Assembly (NCBI GenBank): GCA_031363705.1 | Contig: JANLUX010000094.1 | Location: 1-27,301, forward strand | DNA length: 27,301 bases | Origin: JANLUX01 sp031363705 | GTDB lineage: Bacteria; Bacteroidota; Bacteroidia; AKYH767-A; OLB10 | Reading direction: 5' to 3' | In this document: piece after piece, positions 8,392 to 16,457 of the stretch | Position numbering within the stretch: the first letter of the stretch is position 1 | Layout: each line of letters starts with the position of its first letter | The notes under the pieces: model-generated | Databases searched by the model: none | Told to the model about the DNA's origin: nothing | Seen by the model: only the letters and a program-made list of their open reading frames with translations | Position numbers and translations under genes: made by a program

Positions 8392-9261
8392 ATGAGCCTG
8401 TTCAATATATTTCTGCAACCCTATCCGTTGTGGGATAATAACTGGCGTAAGTTTTACAGTATTACAGGTATTTCAATATTCGTTTTTTTATTCCTTTTCG
8501 TCTTTCGTCCTTTTGGACTTAGTCAATTAGAAATCCCTTCTGAAACCAATGTTTTAACTGGATATGTATTGGTGATTTTGTTGATAATTTTATTACTGCA
8601 ATTTGTTTTACCGTTTTTTATTTCTACTGTTTTTAATGAGGAGCGTTGGAAAGTTTATAAAGAGATTCTTTACACACTTATAATTGTTTTGTGTATTGGA
8701 ATTGGTATCATGATGTATTCAGCAATGCTTGGATTATTTCCGGTAACCCTAAGTTCATTCACCTGGTTTGAAATAATTACAATGCTTGTTACCCTCATTC
8801 CAATTACATTAATTGTTTTATTGAAACAGAATTATCTGTTTAGAAAAAATGTTAAAGAGGGATTTGCACTCACAGAAAAACTTTACCGTAAAACACGTAT
8901 TTCTCCATTTGAGCAAACCTTGGTTCTTTTTACTTCAGAACAGCAGGATGATAATTTAAAGGTAGAATCTGCTGATATTTATTACATAACCGGTGCTGAC
9001 AATTTTATTGAAGTACATATAAAACAGCAGGATCAAATTAAAAAAGTTCTATTGCGAAGCACACTTAGGAATGCGCAGCAGAGCCTGAAACGTTTCTCAA
9101 ATTTTTATCGTTGTCACCGCTCCTATATTATTAACCTTGATAAAGTACAATCAGTAAGCGGTAATTCGCAGGGATTCAAATTAGTTTTAGCTGATACAGA
9201 AAAATCTATTCCTGTTTCGCGAACGCTGACAAGAGAAGTTACACAGCGGTTGAGTATTTAA
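8392..9261 (+). CDS. membrane-anchored LytTR-family transcription regulator
   Basis: A 289-residue protein with four hydrophobic helices (about 22-41, 56-80, 92-114 and 124-146) and a C-terminal LytTR DNA-binding domain (about 187-287). The domain shows the expected hallmarks: ADIYYITGADNFIEVH, then RCHRSYIINLDKV at about 240-252, and the final beta-strand with IPVSR. There is no response-regulator receiver domain, so activity is presumably controlled through the membrane part. Such 4TM-LytTR proteins are frequent in Bacteroidota and mostly uncharacterised. It lies 16 bases after porW, so it may be co-transcribed and could regulate T9SS or envelope genes. That link is inferred from position only. 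No LytTR target repeat was recognised nearby. Confidence 0.85.
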   Translation: MSLFNIFLQPYPLWDNNWRKFYSITGISIFVFLFLFVFRPFGLSQLEIPSETNVLTGYVLVILLIILLLQFVLPFFISTVFNEERWKVYKEILYTLIIVLCIGIGIMMYSAMLGLFPVTLSSFTWFEIITMLVTLIPITLIVLLKQNYLFRKNVKEGFALTEKLYRKTRISPFEQTLVLFTSEQQDDNLKVESADIYYITGADNFIEVHIKQQDQIKKVLLRSTLRNAQQSLKRFSNFYRCHRSYIINLDKVQSVSGNSQGFKLVLADTEKSIPVSRTLTREVTQRLSI

Positions 9262-9333
9262 TTTTCAATTGGAAAATGCACCTCTGATACCTACTCAAAT
9301 ATTACTGGAATCAACACTTTGATGGATTCAATA

Positions 9334-9348
9334 CTTCAATGATTGAAG
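9334..9348. repeat. short palindrome in the intergenic region between lytTR and purF
   Basis: CTTCAAT (9334-9340) and ATTGAAG (9342-9348) form a perfect 7-base inverted repeat around one base. The 203-base gap at 9262-9464 separates two convergent genes. It also holds a weak hairpin directly after the LytTR stop (ATTTTC/GAAAAT, about 9260-9276) and one before the purF stop (GTTTCA/TGAAAC). No strong T-tailed terminator is evident, and I see no gene there. Confidence 0.35.
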
Positions 9349-9464
9349 AACGTTGAAATGAGATAGGACAAAAAAGTTATCACACCAAAATATTTTTTCA
9401 TTGATTTAAAAAAGTCAGGCAAATTTTGACCTATAACCGTTTCAATTTTTATGAAACCAAAACC

Positions 9465-11366
9465 TCAATATGCCCTTTCATTCACTCCCTCAATATAATT
9501 TACAAAAGCACGGTTTACTACTTTATTACCACCGGGAGTGGGATAGTCGCCTGAAAAATACCAGTCACCTTTATTGTTAGGGCAGGCTGCATGAAGGTCT
9601 TCTATCTTTTGAAAAATTAAATGCACTTCAGCTTTGCAATCAGCAGGAGTAACAAGCTTTGCAATGCGTGCTGCAATCTGTTCGGCTGAAAATGGTTTAT
9701 AAATAAGCTTAACATAATTGCGCATTTCATTTACACCGAGTTCCAGTTGTGCTTTGCATTGTGAATACACTTCATCAATTACATGTTCCATATTGTTTTC
9801 TTCAAGCAATTCAATAGCAGCTTTGAAAGCAACAAGATCTCCGATTTTTGCCATGTCAATTCCGTAACAATCAGGATAACGGATTTGTGGTGCCGAAGAA
9901 ACAATCACAATTTTTTTAGGATTTAAACGGTCTAACATTTTGATGATGCTGTTCTTCAAGGTTGTTCCCCGAACAATACTGTCATCAATCACCACCAGGT
10001 TGTCAACACCGGCACGTATGGTTCCGTAAGTGATATCATAAACATGCGTCACCATATCACTTCTGTCCTGATCATTAGTGATAAACGTGCGAAGCTTTGC
10101 ATCCTTAATCGCAATTTTTTCTGCACGCGGACGAATGCTCAATATCTCATTCAGCTGTTCTTCTGTTACTTTTTCACCTAATCTTAAAATTTTTCTTTTT
10201 TTAACCTCTTTTAAATATTCTTCCATTCCCTGTATCATTCCGTAGAATGCAACTTCAGCAGTGTTTGGTATGAATGAAAAAACTGTATTACGTAGATCAC
10301 TGTCAACGGCTTCGAGTATTGAAGGGCATAATTTGCGGCCTAACATTTTTCGTTCTGAATAAATATCAGCATCGCTTCCGCGTGAAAAATAAATACGTTC
10401 AAAAGAACAGGAAAGTTTTTCTAATGGTTCTTTCACCATCTCTTCGCTTACTCTTCCATCCTTTTTAATCACAAGGGCGTGTCCGGGTTTCAGTTCACGA
10501 ACAAATTCCATCGGTACATTAAATGCAGTTTGTATCTGCGGACGTTCGGATGTTACCACCACTACTTCATCATCCATATAATAATGTGCAGGACGAATAC
10601 CGGAAGGATCGCGCAGCACAAATGCATCACCATGACCAAGCAAACCAGCAATTACATAACCGCCATCCCAGTTACGTGATGAACGTCTTAAAATTTTTGC
10701 AACATCCAGCTCCTCTGCTATCAATGGAGAAATCTGTTGTTTGGAAAAACCTTTCGCTTTATAACGATAATACAACTCATCATTTTCCTCATCTAAAAAA
10801 TGCCCTATGTTTTCCATCACTGTAACAGTATCGGCTTTTTCTTTTGGATGCTGTCCTATCTCTACCAACTGTTGGAATAATTCATCCACGTTAGTCATGT
10901 TGAAATTTCCTGCAATGGCAAGGTTGCGGGTCATCCAGTTATTCTGACGCAAAAACGGATGACAGGTTTCAAGACTGTAACCACCGAAAGTTCCGTAACG
11001 AAGATGACCTAATAATAATTCACCTGAAAAAGCAATATTGTTTTTTAACCATACAGCATCATTCAGCAAATCAGGATTTGTTTTTTTTATTGCTTCAAAC
11101 TTTGCGTTGATCTTTGCAAAAACTTCAGGAATCGCATCTTTGCCTATCACACGATAACGGCTGATGTAACGGTAACCCGGTTCAACATCAAATTTAATAT
11201 TCACAACACCGGCACCATCCTGTCCCCGGTTATGTTGCTTCTCCATCAATAAATACAATTTATTGATGCCATACATGGGAGTACCATATTTCTCAATATA
11301 GTATTGCATCGGCTTACGCAAACGGATAAGTGCAATGCCACATTCATGGTGGAGGAAATCGCTCAT
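9465..11366 (-). CDS. purF: amidophosphoribosyltransferase, long Bacteroidota form
   Basis: A 633-residue enzyme with a class II glutamine amidotransferase half followed by a phosphoribosyltransferase half. The nucleophile is Cys9 in HHECGIAL, so an eight-residue leader must be removed. NRGQDGAGV, LLGHLRYGTFG and the later SGIRPAHYY segment belong to the glutaminase half. The PRPP-binding loop VVIDDSIVRGTT is at about 455-468. The reaction is PRPP plus glutamine giving 5-phosphoribosylamine, the first step of purine synthesis. The protein is about 130 residues longer than canonical PurF, with an extra segment around residues 17-45 and a C-terminal extension. This long form is common in Bacteroidota, often beside a separate standard copy, so it may be a paralogue with a specialised role. 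It appears monocistronic. Confidence 0.88.
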   Translation of the reverse strand: MSDFLHHECGIALIRLRKPMQYYIEKYGTPMYGINKLYLLMEKQHNRGQDGAGVVNIKFDVEPGYRYISRYRVIGKDAIPEVFAKINAKFEAIKKTNPDLLNDAVWLKNNIAFSGELLLGHLRYGTFGGYSLETCHPFLRQNNWMTRNLAIAGNFNMTNVDELFQQLVEIGQHPKEKADTVTVMENIGHFLDEENDELYYRYKAKGFSKQQISPLIAEELDVAKILRRSSRNWDGGYVIAGLLGHGDAFVLRDPSGIRPAHYYMDDEVVVVTSERPQIQTAFNVPMEFVRELKPGHALVIKKDGRVSEEMVKEPLEKLSCSFERIYFSRGSDADIYSERKMLGRKLCPSILEAVDSDLRNTVFSFIPNTAEVAFYGMIQGMEEYLKEVKKRKILRLGEKVTEEQLNEILSIRPRAEKIAIKDAKLRTFITNDQDRSDMVTHVYDITYGTIRAGVDNLVVIDDSIVRGTTLKNSIIKMLDRLNPKKIVIVSSAPQIRYPDCYGIDMAKIGDLVAFKAAIELLEENNMEHVIDEVYSQCKAQLELGVNEMRNYVKLIYKPFSAEQIAARIAKLVTPADCKAEVHLIFQKIEDLHAACPNNKGDWYFSGDYPTPGGNKVVNRAFVNYIEGVNERAY

Positions 11367-11386
11367 TTAAAGTAATAATTAAGACA

Positions 11387-11394
11387 CAAAAATA
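11387..11394 (-). promoter_or_regulatory. -7 promoter element of the amidophosphoribosyltransferase gene
   Basis: On the minus strand TATTTTTG matches TAnnTTTG and lies 20 bases before the ATG at 11366. No clear TTTG partner is seen at the expected -33 position, so the call rests on the -7 box and its distance alone. Confidence 0.4.
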
Positions 11395-11424
11395 CGGATT
11401 TTGCCTCTGTTAAGGCATGATGAA

Positions 11425-11457
11425 AATCCTTCAAGGGTTTTAAACCCTTGAAGGATT
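11425..11457. repeat. 33-base perfect palindrome, possible terminator or dispersed repeat
   Basis: Two 16-base arms (11425-11440 and 11442-11457) are exact reverse complements around a single T, with core CCTTCAAGGGTTT and its complement. It lies just after the stop of the secreted hydrolase and before the purF promoter. On the minus strand the stem is followed by TT and could terminate the upstream transcript. Sequences with this CCTTCAAGGGTTT core recur in many Bacteroidota intergenic regions as far as I recall, so a dispersed palindromic repeat is the other reading. Confidence 0.6.
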
Positions 11458-11472
11458 AAAGAATAATTATTC

Positions 11473-12777
11473 TTAAACAACCTTTTTCACAACCGTTCCA
11501 ATTCTAACAAAATAAATCCCCGGACTCCAGTCGGTAGTTTTCAGTTTGTAGTTTGCTGTTGTTATTTGCTGTGAAAATATCTCTCTTCCAAAAATATCAT
11601 AGACTTTTATTTTACAATTTTCCTTAAGTCTCAACTGTAAAACGTCCACTGTTAAATCATTCATGAACGGATTTGGATAAACAGAAAAACCATCATCATC
11701 TTCGTTTGTTTCAGGTACTGAAGCCGAATTGCAAAAAACGTGATTCAACACGTTCCACATTTCATTATCTAAATTTACAGGTACCAATGAAGTTGTATCG
11801 GCAGCATCACCCATTCTTATCACAACAAGATTTTGTGAAGGAACCACATGTATTTTCTGATCATTTTTCCCAAGTGCACAATACATATCTGCCGGAGCAT
11901 TAGGAATGATGGAACCATTGAAAACAAACTGTGAGCCGGGTAACATGAAAGAAGATTTTCCATTGAGCCACCACAAGTAACCATAAGATAAATTAATATT
12001 TTGTGATGTATTAATCATATCGTGAAAATAAGTGGGGTCATGCATTAACGTATCATTATTCCATATTCCATGATTGAGCATCAGCAAACCAAAACGTGCC
12101 ATGCTTCGTGGTGTGCTATAATAAATATGGTTGTAAACATTAGCCGTAAACCATAAGCCATTCATGCCAATCCTGTTTCGCAATTGCGAATTGAAAAAAC
12201 CATTGAAATTGCCGGTTGCACTATCAATTACATTCTGCAATAAAGTATAAGGAGCATTATGATAAGCCCATCGTGTTCCGGCATCAGCAAGATATTGCAA
12301 ACACGTGGGTAATGTGCAAAATTCGTTTGGTACTCCATCATCCAAACCACTCGTCATAGTAAGTTGATGGCGGACGGTAATTAATCCTTCTTTAGTTGCC
12401 GGAGCAGATGTCCAGCCGATACCGAGATAATGTGCAGAACTGTCATTAATAGAAAGATAATTTTGTTCCTGTGCCTGTCCTATATTAAAAGCGGTTAATG
12501 TTTTTCCTGCGGAAGCCCAGTACCAGTTGCTGTCAACTGTAAATGTGCCGAAATAAGTTTCGTGTGCAATTTTGCCATCTTTTAAAATGATGATTGCCTT
12601 CGTATTTTTTTGTTGAAGCAAATTATCAAGTGTATCAAGATAATTGGTGCACCACCCTAATGATACAGGAGAAACAGTATCCCAGGTGTTTCCAACAAGC
12701 GGTGGAAAATAGAGTGATTGTGATTGTGAGAAACCATTGAACAGAATAAATAAAACAAACAATAAAAATTTTTTCAT
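11473..12777 (-). CDS. secreted beta-lactamase-like serine hydrolase with T9SS type A tail
   Basis: The start was placed at the ATG at 12777 rather than 12822, because the protein then begins with a standard signal peptide (MKKFLLFVLFILFNGFSQSQ). The 434-residue product is a class C beta-lactamase/penicillin-binding-like hydrolase. It has the SxxK motif SAGK at about 89-92 (Ser89 nucleophile, Lys92) and YHN at about 172-174 as the YxN motif. The C-terminal 70 residues are a T9SS type A sorting domain, starting at FSVYPNPF and ending in SPGIYFVRIGTVVKKVV. It should cross the outer membrane and be attached or released there. Family members hydrolyse esters, D-amino peptides or beta-lactams; the substrate here is unknown. 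It follows the deiminase gene by 72 bases on the same strand and may share its transcript. Confidence 0.85.
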   Translation of the reverse strand: MKKFLLFVLFILFNGFSQSQSLYFPPLVGNTWDTVSPVSLGWCTNYLDTLDNLLQQKNTKAIIILKDGKIAHETYFGTFTVDSNWYWASAGKTLTAFNIGQAQEQNYLSINDSSAHYLGIGWTSAPATKEGLITVRHQLTMTSGLDDGVPNEFCTLPTCLQYLADAGTRWAYHNAPYTLLQNVIDSATGNFNGFFNSQLRNRIGMNGLWFTANVYNHIYYSTPRSMARFGLLMLNHGIWNNDTLMHDPTYFHDMINTSQNINLSYGYLWWLNGKSSFMLPGSQFVFNGSIIPNAPADMYCALGKNDQKIHVVPSQNLVVIRMGDAADTTSLVPVNLDNEMWNVLNHVFCNSASVPETNEDDDGFSVYPNPFMNDLTVDVLQLRLKENCKIKVYDIFGREIFSQQITTANYKLKTTDWSPGIYFVRIGTVVKKVV

Positions 12778-12849
12778 AGGATTACTGTAAGATCTACTAA
12801 TACAAAAGTGGTTGTTCAACAAACGTGTTATTATTAAATGAATTTATTG

Positions 12850-14607
12850 TCAACGTACTATTAACTTTTGGGTGTAGACACTTTTTTCAGTTTTAATTTT
12901 AATATTATAAACACCTGGCGAAAGATCATATGTATCAACAAACAGTTTGCGTTCCCCGGTTTGCAATGTTCCGTCAAAAATGTTTTTCACTTTTCGTCCT
13001 GTAGCATCATATAACCCTGCATTTAGATCAAACGTTGAAAAATTATTAATCGGGATGCATGTAATACCTTTAGATGGATTTGGAAATGCAGGTAGTAGTT
13101 CAAATAAATGCTCACCAGTTTCTTTAACAGCCACAGTTGACAGCACTTCGAATTTCCAATAACCTGCAGGTGCTGACAGTGGGCGTACTTGTTGTTTGCC
13201 CGAGACAGATTGTGCTTCCACATAATAATAAATGATGGTTCCTGCAATTTGTGCCGGTATCTGTGCGCCCCAGTGATTGATCTGCGAGCTTAATGAAATC
13301 ATTGGTATTGCGATATAAGGTTGTGTTGTATCGGTTCGATAATATAAAGTGGCTGTTGCAATTCCTGAGCGATGTTGCACCAGCGCATTTACAGTATAAG
13401 CATTGGCGGTGTCATAGGTATCATGCAATGGCTGATGTGAGATGAGCAACGGATCAGCGGTTCCAATTTCTTTTGTGATGCAGTGCAAAGCACCAAGCGC
13501 ACCAATACTCGCATTAGAATTAATTCCCACAATCTTGTATCCTGGTAAAGCATCGCGATAAATTCTTAATGCCGTTGTATCTGATGAAATATTATAAACA
13601 GGAACAATTAAAGTTTTGTTGATGAATGATGCATTTGCATAAGTAAAATAATTTCCTCCGCTATTCGGATACTGACCATTATCATCAGGCATCGGAACAC
13701 GAATAACTTTATAAGGAGTGCCATATACTGAATTATAATTAGCAAGAATATATTGCAGGTTTGCTTCTATCTGCGGTCCATCAGCAATCCCTGGCGGGTA
13801 TTGTCCAACCACCAAAGTTTCTTCGTCAATTAATTTCATGTGCATATCAATGTGATGAATCTGATCATAAGGTAACGTATTCATTTTAATATACCGGTTA
13901 ATACCCATAAAATGTTTCATGATGGTATCTATTTCAGCAGCTGTATGCTGAACACCAAACCCTGCTGCAGTGGTATTATCTGTTAAAATAAGATTAGATG
14001 CAAACGCAGTTCCAAAACCATCGGTCATAAAATTTCCTCCGGTATTGACTAAATCCCATGGCGCTGTTGTAGTTTGATACAATGGTGTTCCTAACAGGTT
14101 TGCAATGGCTAAGTGACAAACATCATCCAATGGACGCGGACGATTATAAATCCAATCGATGCTGATTAATGTATCTACATCATTTGTGTAGGCACTCCAC
14201 ATTCCGTAATCACGGCTCCAGATAGAATTATAGGGTTGCATCACAAAGGATACATTAACGGTGTCAACACTTCCTGAGGCAAAAAAATTAATTGCCTGTG
14301 TTTGCTGATTGGTGCTGTTAACAATGATATAAACCCGGCATTCTTGTTTTGCAGCGCGAACAATTTCACGAAGCATGGATGTGTAAGTTGTCCATGTGAT
14401 GGTTAATCCCTGCAGTTCCTCCCATTCAGCAATAGTTCTCACAGGAGAAGAAGGTGGAGTTATGGATGCTGTGCTAATTGGTGTGCTGGCTCTTAAAGCA
14501 ACATAAGCCGGTAGTTGGGCTTGCTCTTCAAGTGACATGCGGTGATCGAGCTGACCAAAAGCAATAGAACAAAAGAATACTGGCAACAGGAATAAATGTA
14601 ATTTCAT
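12850..14607 (-). CDS. secreted Porphyromonas-type peptidylarginine/agmatine deiminase with T9SS type A tail
   Basis: A 585-residue protein of the guanidino-modifying superfamily. A signal peptide (1-19, ending FGQ) leads into the catalytic domain at about 55-395. All four residues used by the Porphyromonas gingivalis enzyme have counterparts: Asp133 (WSRDYG), His252 and Asp254 (HHIDMH), and Cys376 (ALHCITKE). An Ig-like beta domain follows at about 405-490, as in the P. gingivalis protein, then a T9SS type A sorting domain (about 505-585, FPNPSKG and SPGVYNIKI). Export plus an Ig domain favours citrullination of surface or external proteins over agmatine breakdown, since agmatine deiminases of this fold are normally cytoplasmic and lack these additions. 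Substrate preference cannot be read directly. The downstream gene is the secreted serine hydrolase. Confidence 0.85.
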   Translation of the reverse strand: MKLHLFLLPVFFCSIAFGQLDHRMSLEEQAQLPAYVALRASTPISTASITPPSSPVRTIAEWEELQGLTITWTTYTSMLREIVRAAKQECRVYIIVNSTNQQTQAINFFASGSVDTVNVSFVMQPYNSIWSRDYGMWSAYTNDVDTLISIDWIYNRPRPLDDVCHLAIANLLGTPLYQTTTAPWDLVNTGGNFMTDGFGTAFASNLILTDNTTAAGFGVQHTAAEIDTIMKHFMGINRYIKMNTLPYDQIHHIDMHMKLIDEETLVVGQYPPGIADGPQIEANLQYILANYNSVYGTPYKVIRVPMPDDNGQYPNSGGNYFTYANASFINKTLIVPVYNISSDTTALRIYRDALPGYKIVGINSNASIGALGALHCITKEIGTADPLLISHQPLHDTYDTANAYTVNALVQHRSGIATATLYYRTDTTQPYIAIPMISLSSQINHWGAQIPAQIAGTIIYYYVEAQSVSGKQQVRPLSAPAGYWKFEVLSTVAVKETGEHLFELLPAFPNPSKGITCIPINNFSTFDLNAGLYDATGRKVKNIFDGTLQTGERKLFVDTYDLSPGVYNIKIKTEKSVYTQKLIVR

Positions 14608-14690
14608 GGGAGGATTTTTACGTAATCAAAGGAACAAAAAATTAACAGAACATTTTTCACTTATTTCACCGGATGTAATTTTTTATCAGA

Positions 14691-14706
14691 TAATAATAAT
14701 AATAAT
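14691..14706. repeat. TAA microsatellite in a divergent intergenic region
   Basis: Five TAA units in a row, ending in T. It lies in the 201-base space between the divergent deiminase and propeller genes. A 65-residue reading frame spanning this space has no family features and was not called. Apart from this microsatellite and the promoter element at 14778, I see nothing in the gap. Confidence 0.6.
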
Positions 14707-14758
14707 CGGAAACTTGCCTGAAATACGAAAGAAAATATTCAAGAGACAAAACTGTATA

Positions 14759-14785
14759 TTTGACTATTCAACTTATTTAATTTTG
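14759..14785 (+). promoter_or_regulatory. probable promoter of the propeller-protein gene
   Basis: TAATTTTG at 14778-14785 matches the TAnnTTTG -7 box exactly and lies 23 bases before the ATG. TTTG at 14759-14762 is a candidate -33 box, but the spacer is 15 bases, shorter than the usual 19, so the upstream half is uncertain. Confidence 0.45.
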
Positions 14786-14808
14786 ATAAAATCAACATTG
14801 TAAAAATC

Positions 14809-16449
14809 ATGAAACACTTATCCATCTTATTGGCATTAATTATCAATTCATCAATTGCATTTTCACAATGGACCACATTAACAAGTGGCAGCTCAGCTGA
14901 ACTTCGGGGAGTTTATTTTACTAATCCACAAACCGGTTATGTTGTCGGAAGTGACGGAACAGTTTTAAAAACTATTGATGGCGGAACAAACTGGTTTGCA
15001 CTCACACCGGGAATAACCGATACTTTACGGAGTGTTTTTTTTACCGATGATTCTACTGGTTATGCCTCTGGTGCAAATGGTAAAATAATTAAAACCATTG
15101 ATGCCGGCAATTCATGGGTTTCTCTACCATCTAATGTTCCCAATTTAATACGCAGTGTTTTTTTTCCTTCTCATGATATTGGTTATGTAGCCGGAGGAGG
15201 TGGAGTGATCCTGAAAACTATTGATGGCGGAGCCAGCTGGACACCGCAAATAAGTACCATTACCCAGGATTTAATTTCTATCCGTTTCATTAATAATGAC
15301 ACAGGTTGGGCTGCGTCAAGCCTTGGAACGTTTATGAGTGGAATTATTTTGAAGACAATGGATGGAGGTAGCACATGGGATACTGTTTACACTAACACCA
15401 ATGGATTTCTTTCCGTATTCTGTGCAACTGCTGACACTATTTATTCTGCAGGAGGTTTCGGTGTCATTGCCCAATCAACTGATGGAGGAACAACATGGAA
15501 TACACTTGTGAGTGGTTCTGCAAATAATTTACGCGGAGCTTATTATCTGTCAGGAACAAAAGGATATGTGGTAGGAGATTTAGGAGATATTTTATATACG
15601 AATAACGGAGGCGCTACTTATAACAATCAAACCATTCAATCAAATGGAATACTTGGTGTTTATTTTTCAAATCCGGACACGGGATACGCATGTGGCACAT
15701 TAGGCACAATACTTAAATATACCACTCCATGCATTCCCGACATTCCGGTTTCTGTAACAGGCGCACAAGCTGTTTGCGAAAATGACACAGTAACTTTTTA
15801 TACATCACCGGTTGCCACAGCTACTTCATATACATGGACAGTGCCTTCAGGAGCAACAATAAATTCAGGTCAAGGAGATACATTAATCACAGTAATATTT
15901 GGCAATACCGGTGGATCAGTTGGTGTAAGTGCTGTGAATAGTTGTGGTTCAAGCTTGCCTTTTTTATTACCTGTAACAATTAGTCCGGCACCATTGCCAG
16001 GAGTAATTTTAATAGGAAACACACTGTTCTCAAATGCTGCTACCACCTATCAATGGTATTTAAATGGCAACAGTATAGCTGGTGCAACCAATAGTACTTA
16101 CGTGGTAGTACAAAATGGAATCTATCAAGTATTGATAACTAACAGTGATGGATGTCGCGCAATGTCTAATCCTGTCACTGTTTCAAATGTTGGAATAGAA
16201 GAATACCAAAACGAAAATATTATTTCAATTTTTCAAACAGAAAGTGAAATACGTTTTTTGTCTGCTAAAATATTAACAGATCCACAGGTGAAAATTTTTG
16301 ATCTTACAGGAAAGGAGATGATTTCATCACAGGCTTCATCATCACAGGAAATAAAAATTACTAAAAACAAAATGGTTCCCGGAATTTATTTTTATCGTAT
16401 AAAATCGAAAAATGAAAATCTTAAACCGGGGAAAATTATCCTTTATTAA
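14809..16449 (+). CDS. secreted seven-bladed YCF48/BNR-like beta-propeller with T9SS type A tail
   Basis: A 546-residue exported protein. The signal peptide is 1-20 (ending AFSQ). Residues 21-305 carry seven repeats of about 40 residues with the pattern LRxVxF...TGYxxGxxGxILKTxDGGxxW, the signature of YCF48-like/BNR propellers; seven copies would close a seven-bladed ring. A PKD-like domain follows (about 310-395), then an Ig-like segment with YQWYLNGNSIAGATNSTY (about 415-455). Last is a T9SS type A sorting domain (about 470-546) containing VKIFDLTGKEM and PGIYFYRIKS. Related proteins are abundant surface or secreted proteins of unknown ligand in Bacteroidota. It is divergent from the deiminase gene and ends only 8 bases from the convergent DUF2235 gene, with no visible terminator between them. 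Confidence 0.85.
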   Translation: MKHLSILLALIINSSIAFSQWTTLTSGSSAELRGVYFTNPQTGYVVGSDGTVLKTIDGGTNWFALTPGITDTLRSVFFTDDSTGYASGANGKIIKTIDAGNSWVSLPSNVPNLIRSVFFPSHDIGYVAGGGGVILKTIDGGASWTPQISTITQDLISIRFINNDTGWAASSLGTFMSGIILKTMDGGSTWDTVYTNTNGFLSVFCATADTIYSAGGFGVIAQSTDGGTTWNTLVSGSANNLRGAYYLSGTKGYVVGDLGDILYTNNGGATYNNQTIQSNGILGVYFSNPDTGYACGTLGTILKYTTPCIPDIPVSVTGAQAVCENDTVTFYTSPVATATSYTWTVPSGATINSGQGDTLITVIFGNTGGSVGVSAVNSCGSSLPFLLPVTISPAPLPGVILIGNTLFSNAATTYQWYLNGNSIAGATNSTYVVVQNGIYQVLITNSDGCRAMSNPVTVSNVGIEEYQNENIISIFQTESEIRFLSAKILTDPQVKIFDLTGKEMISSQASSSQEIKITKNKMVPGIYFYRIKSKNENLKPGKIILY

Positions 16450-16457
16450 ATGTGCTG

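Noticed and set aside
8741..8748. GGTAACCC inside the LytTR gene (also near 11171 in purF) as further copies of the sigma-associated element
   Set aside because: Only the 8-base core matches, the sites lie inside coding sequence and are not placed before a gene start, so chance is sufficient.
10274..10825. Three plus-strand frames (64, 66 and 100 residues) antisense to the amidophosphoribosyltransferase gene
   Set aside because: All lie within a clear, full-length enzyme gene on the other strand and have no signal, domain or promoter.
12778..12822. Upstream ATG at 12822 for the serine hydrolase
   Set aside because: It would add 15 residues before a standard signal peptide and spoil the export signal; the ATG at 12777 is preferred.
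14606..14803. 65-residue frame in the gap before the propeller gene
   Set aside because: It covers the divergent promoter region and a TAA microsatellite, has no family features and overlaps the start of the deiminase gene on the other strand.
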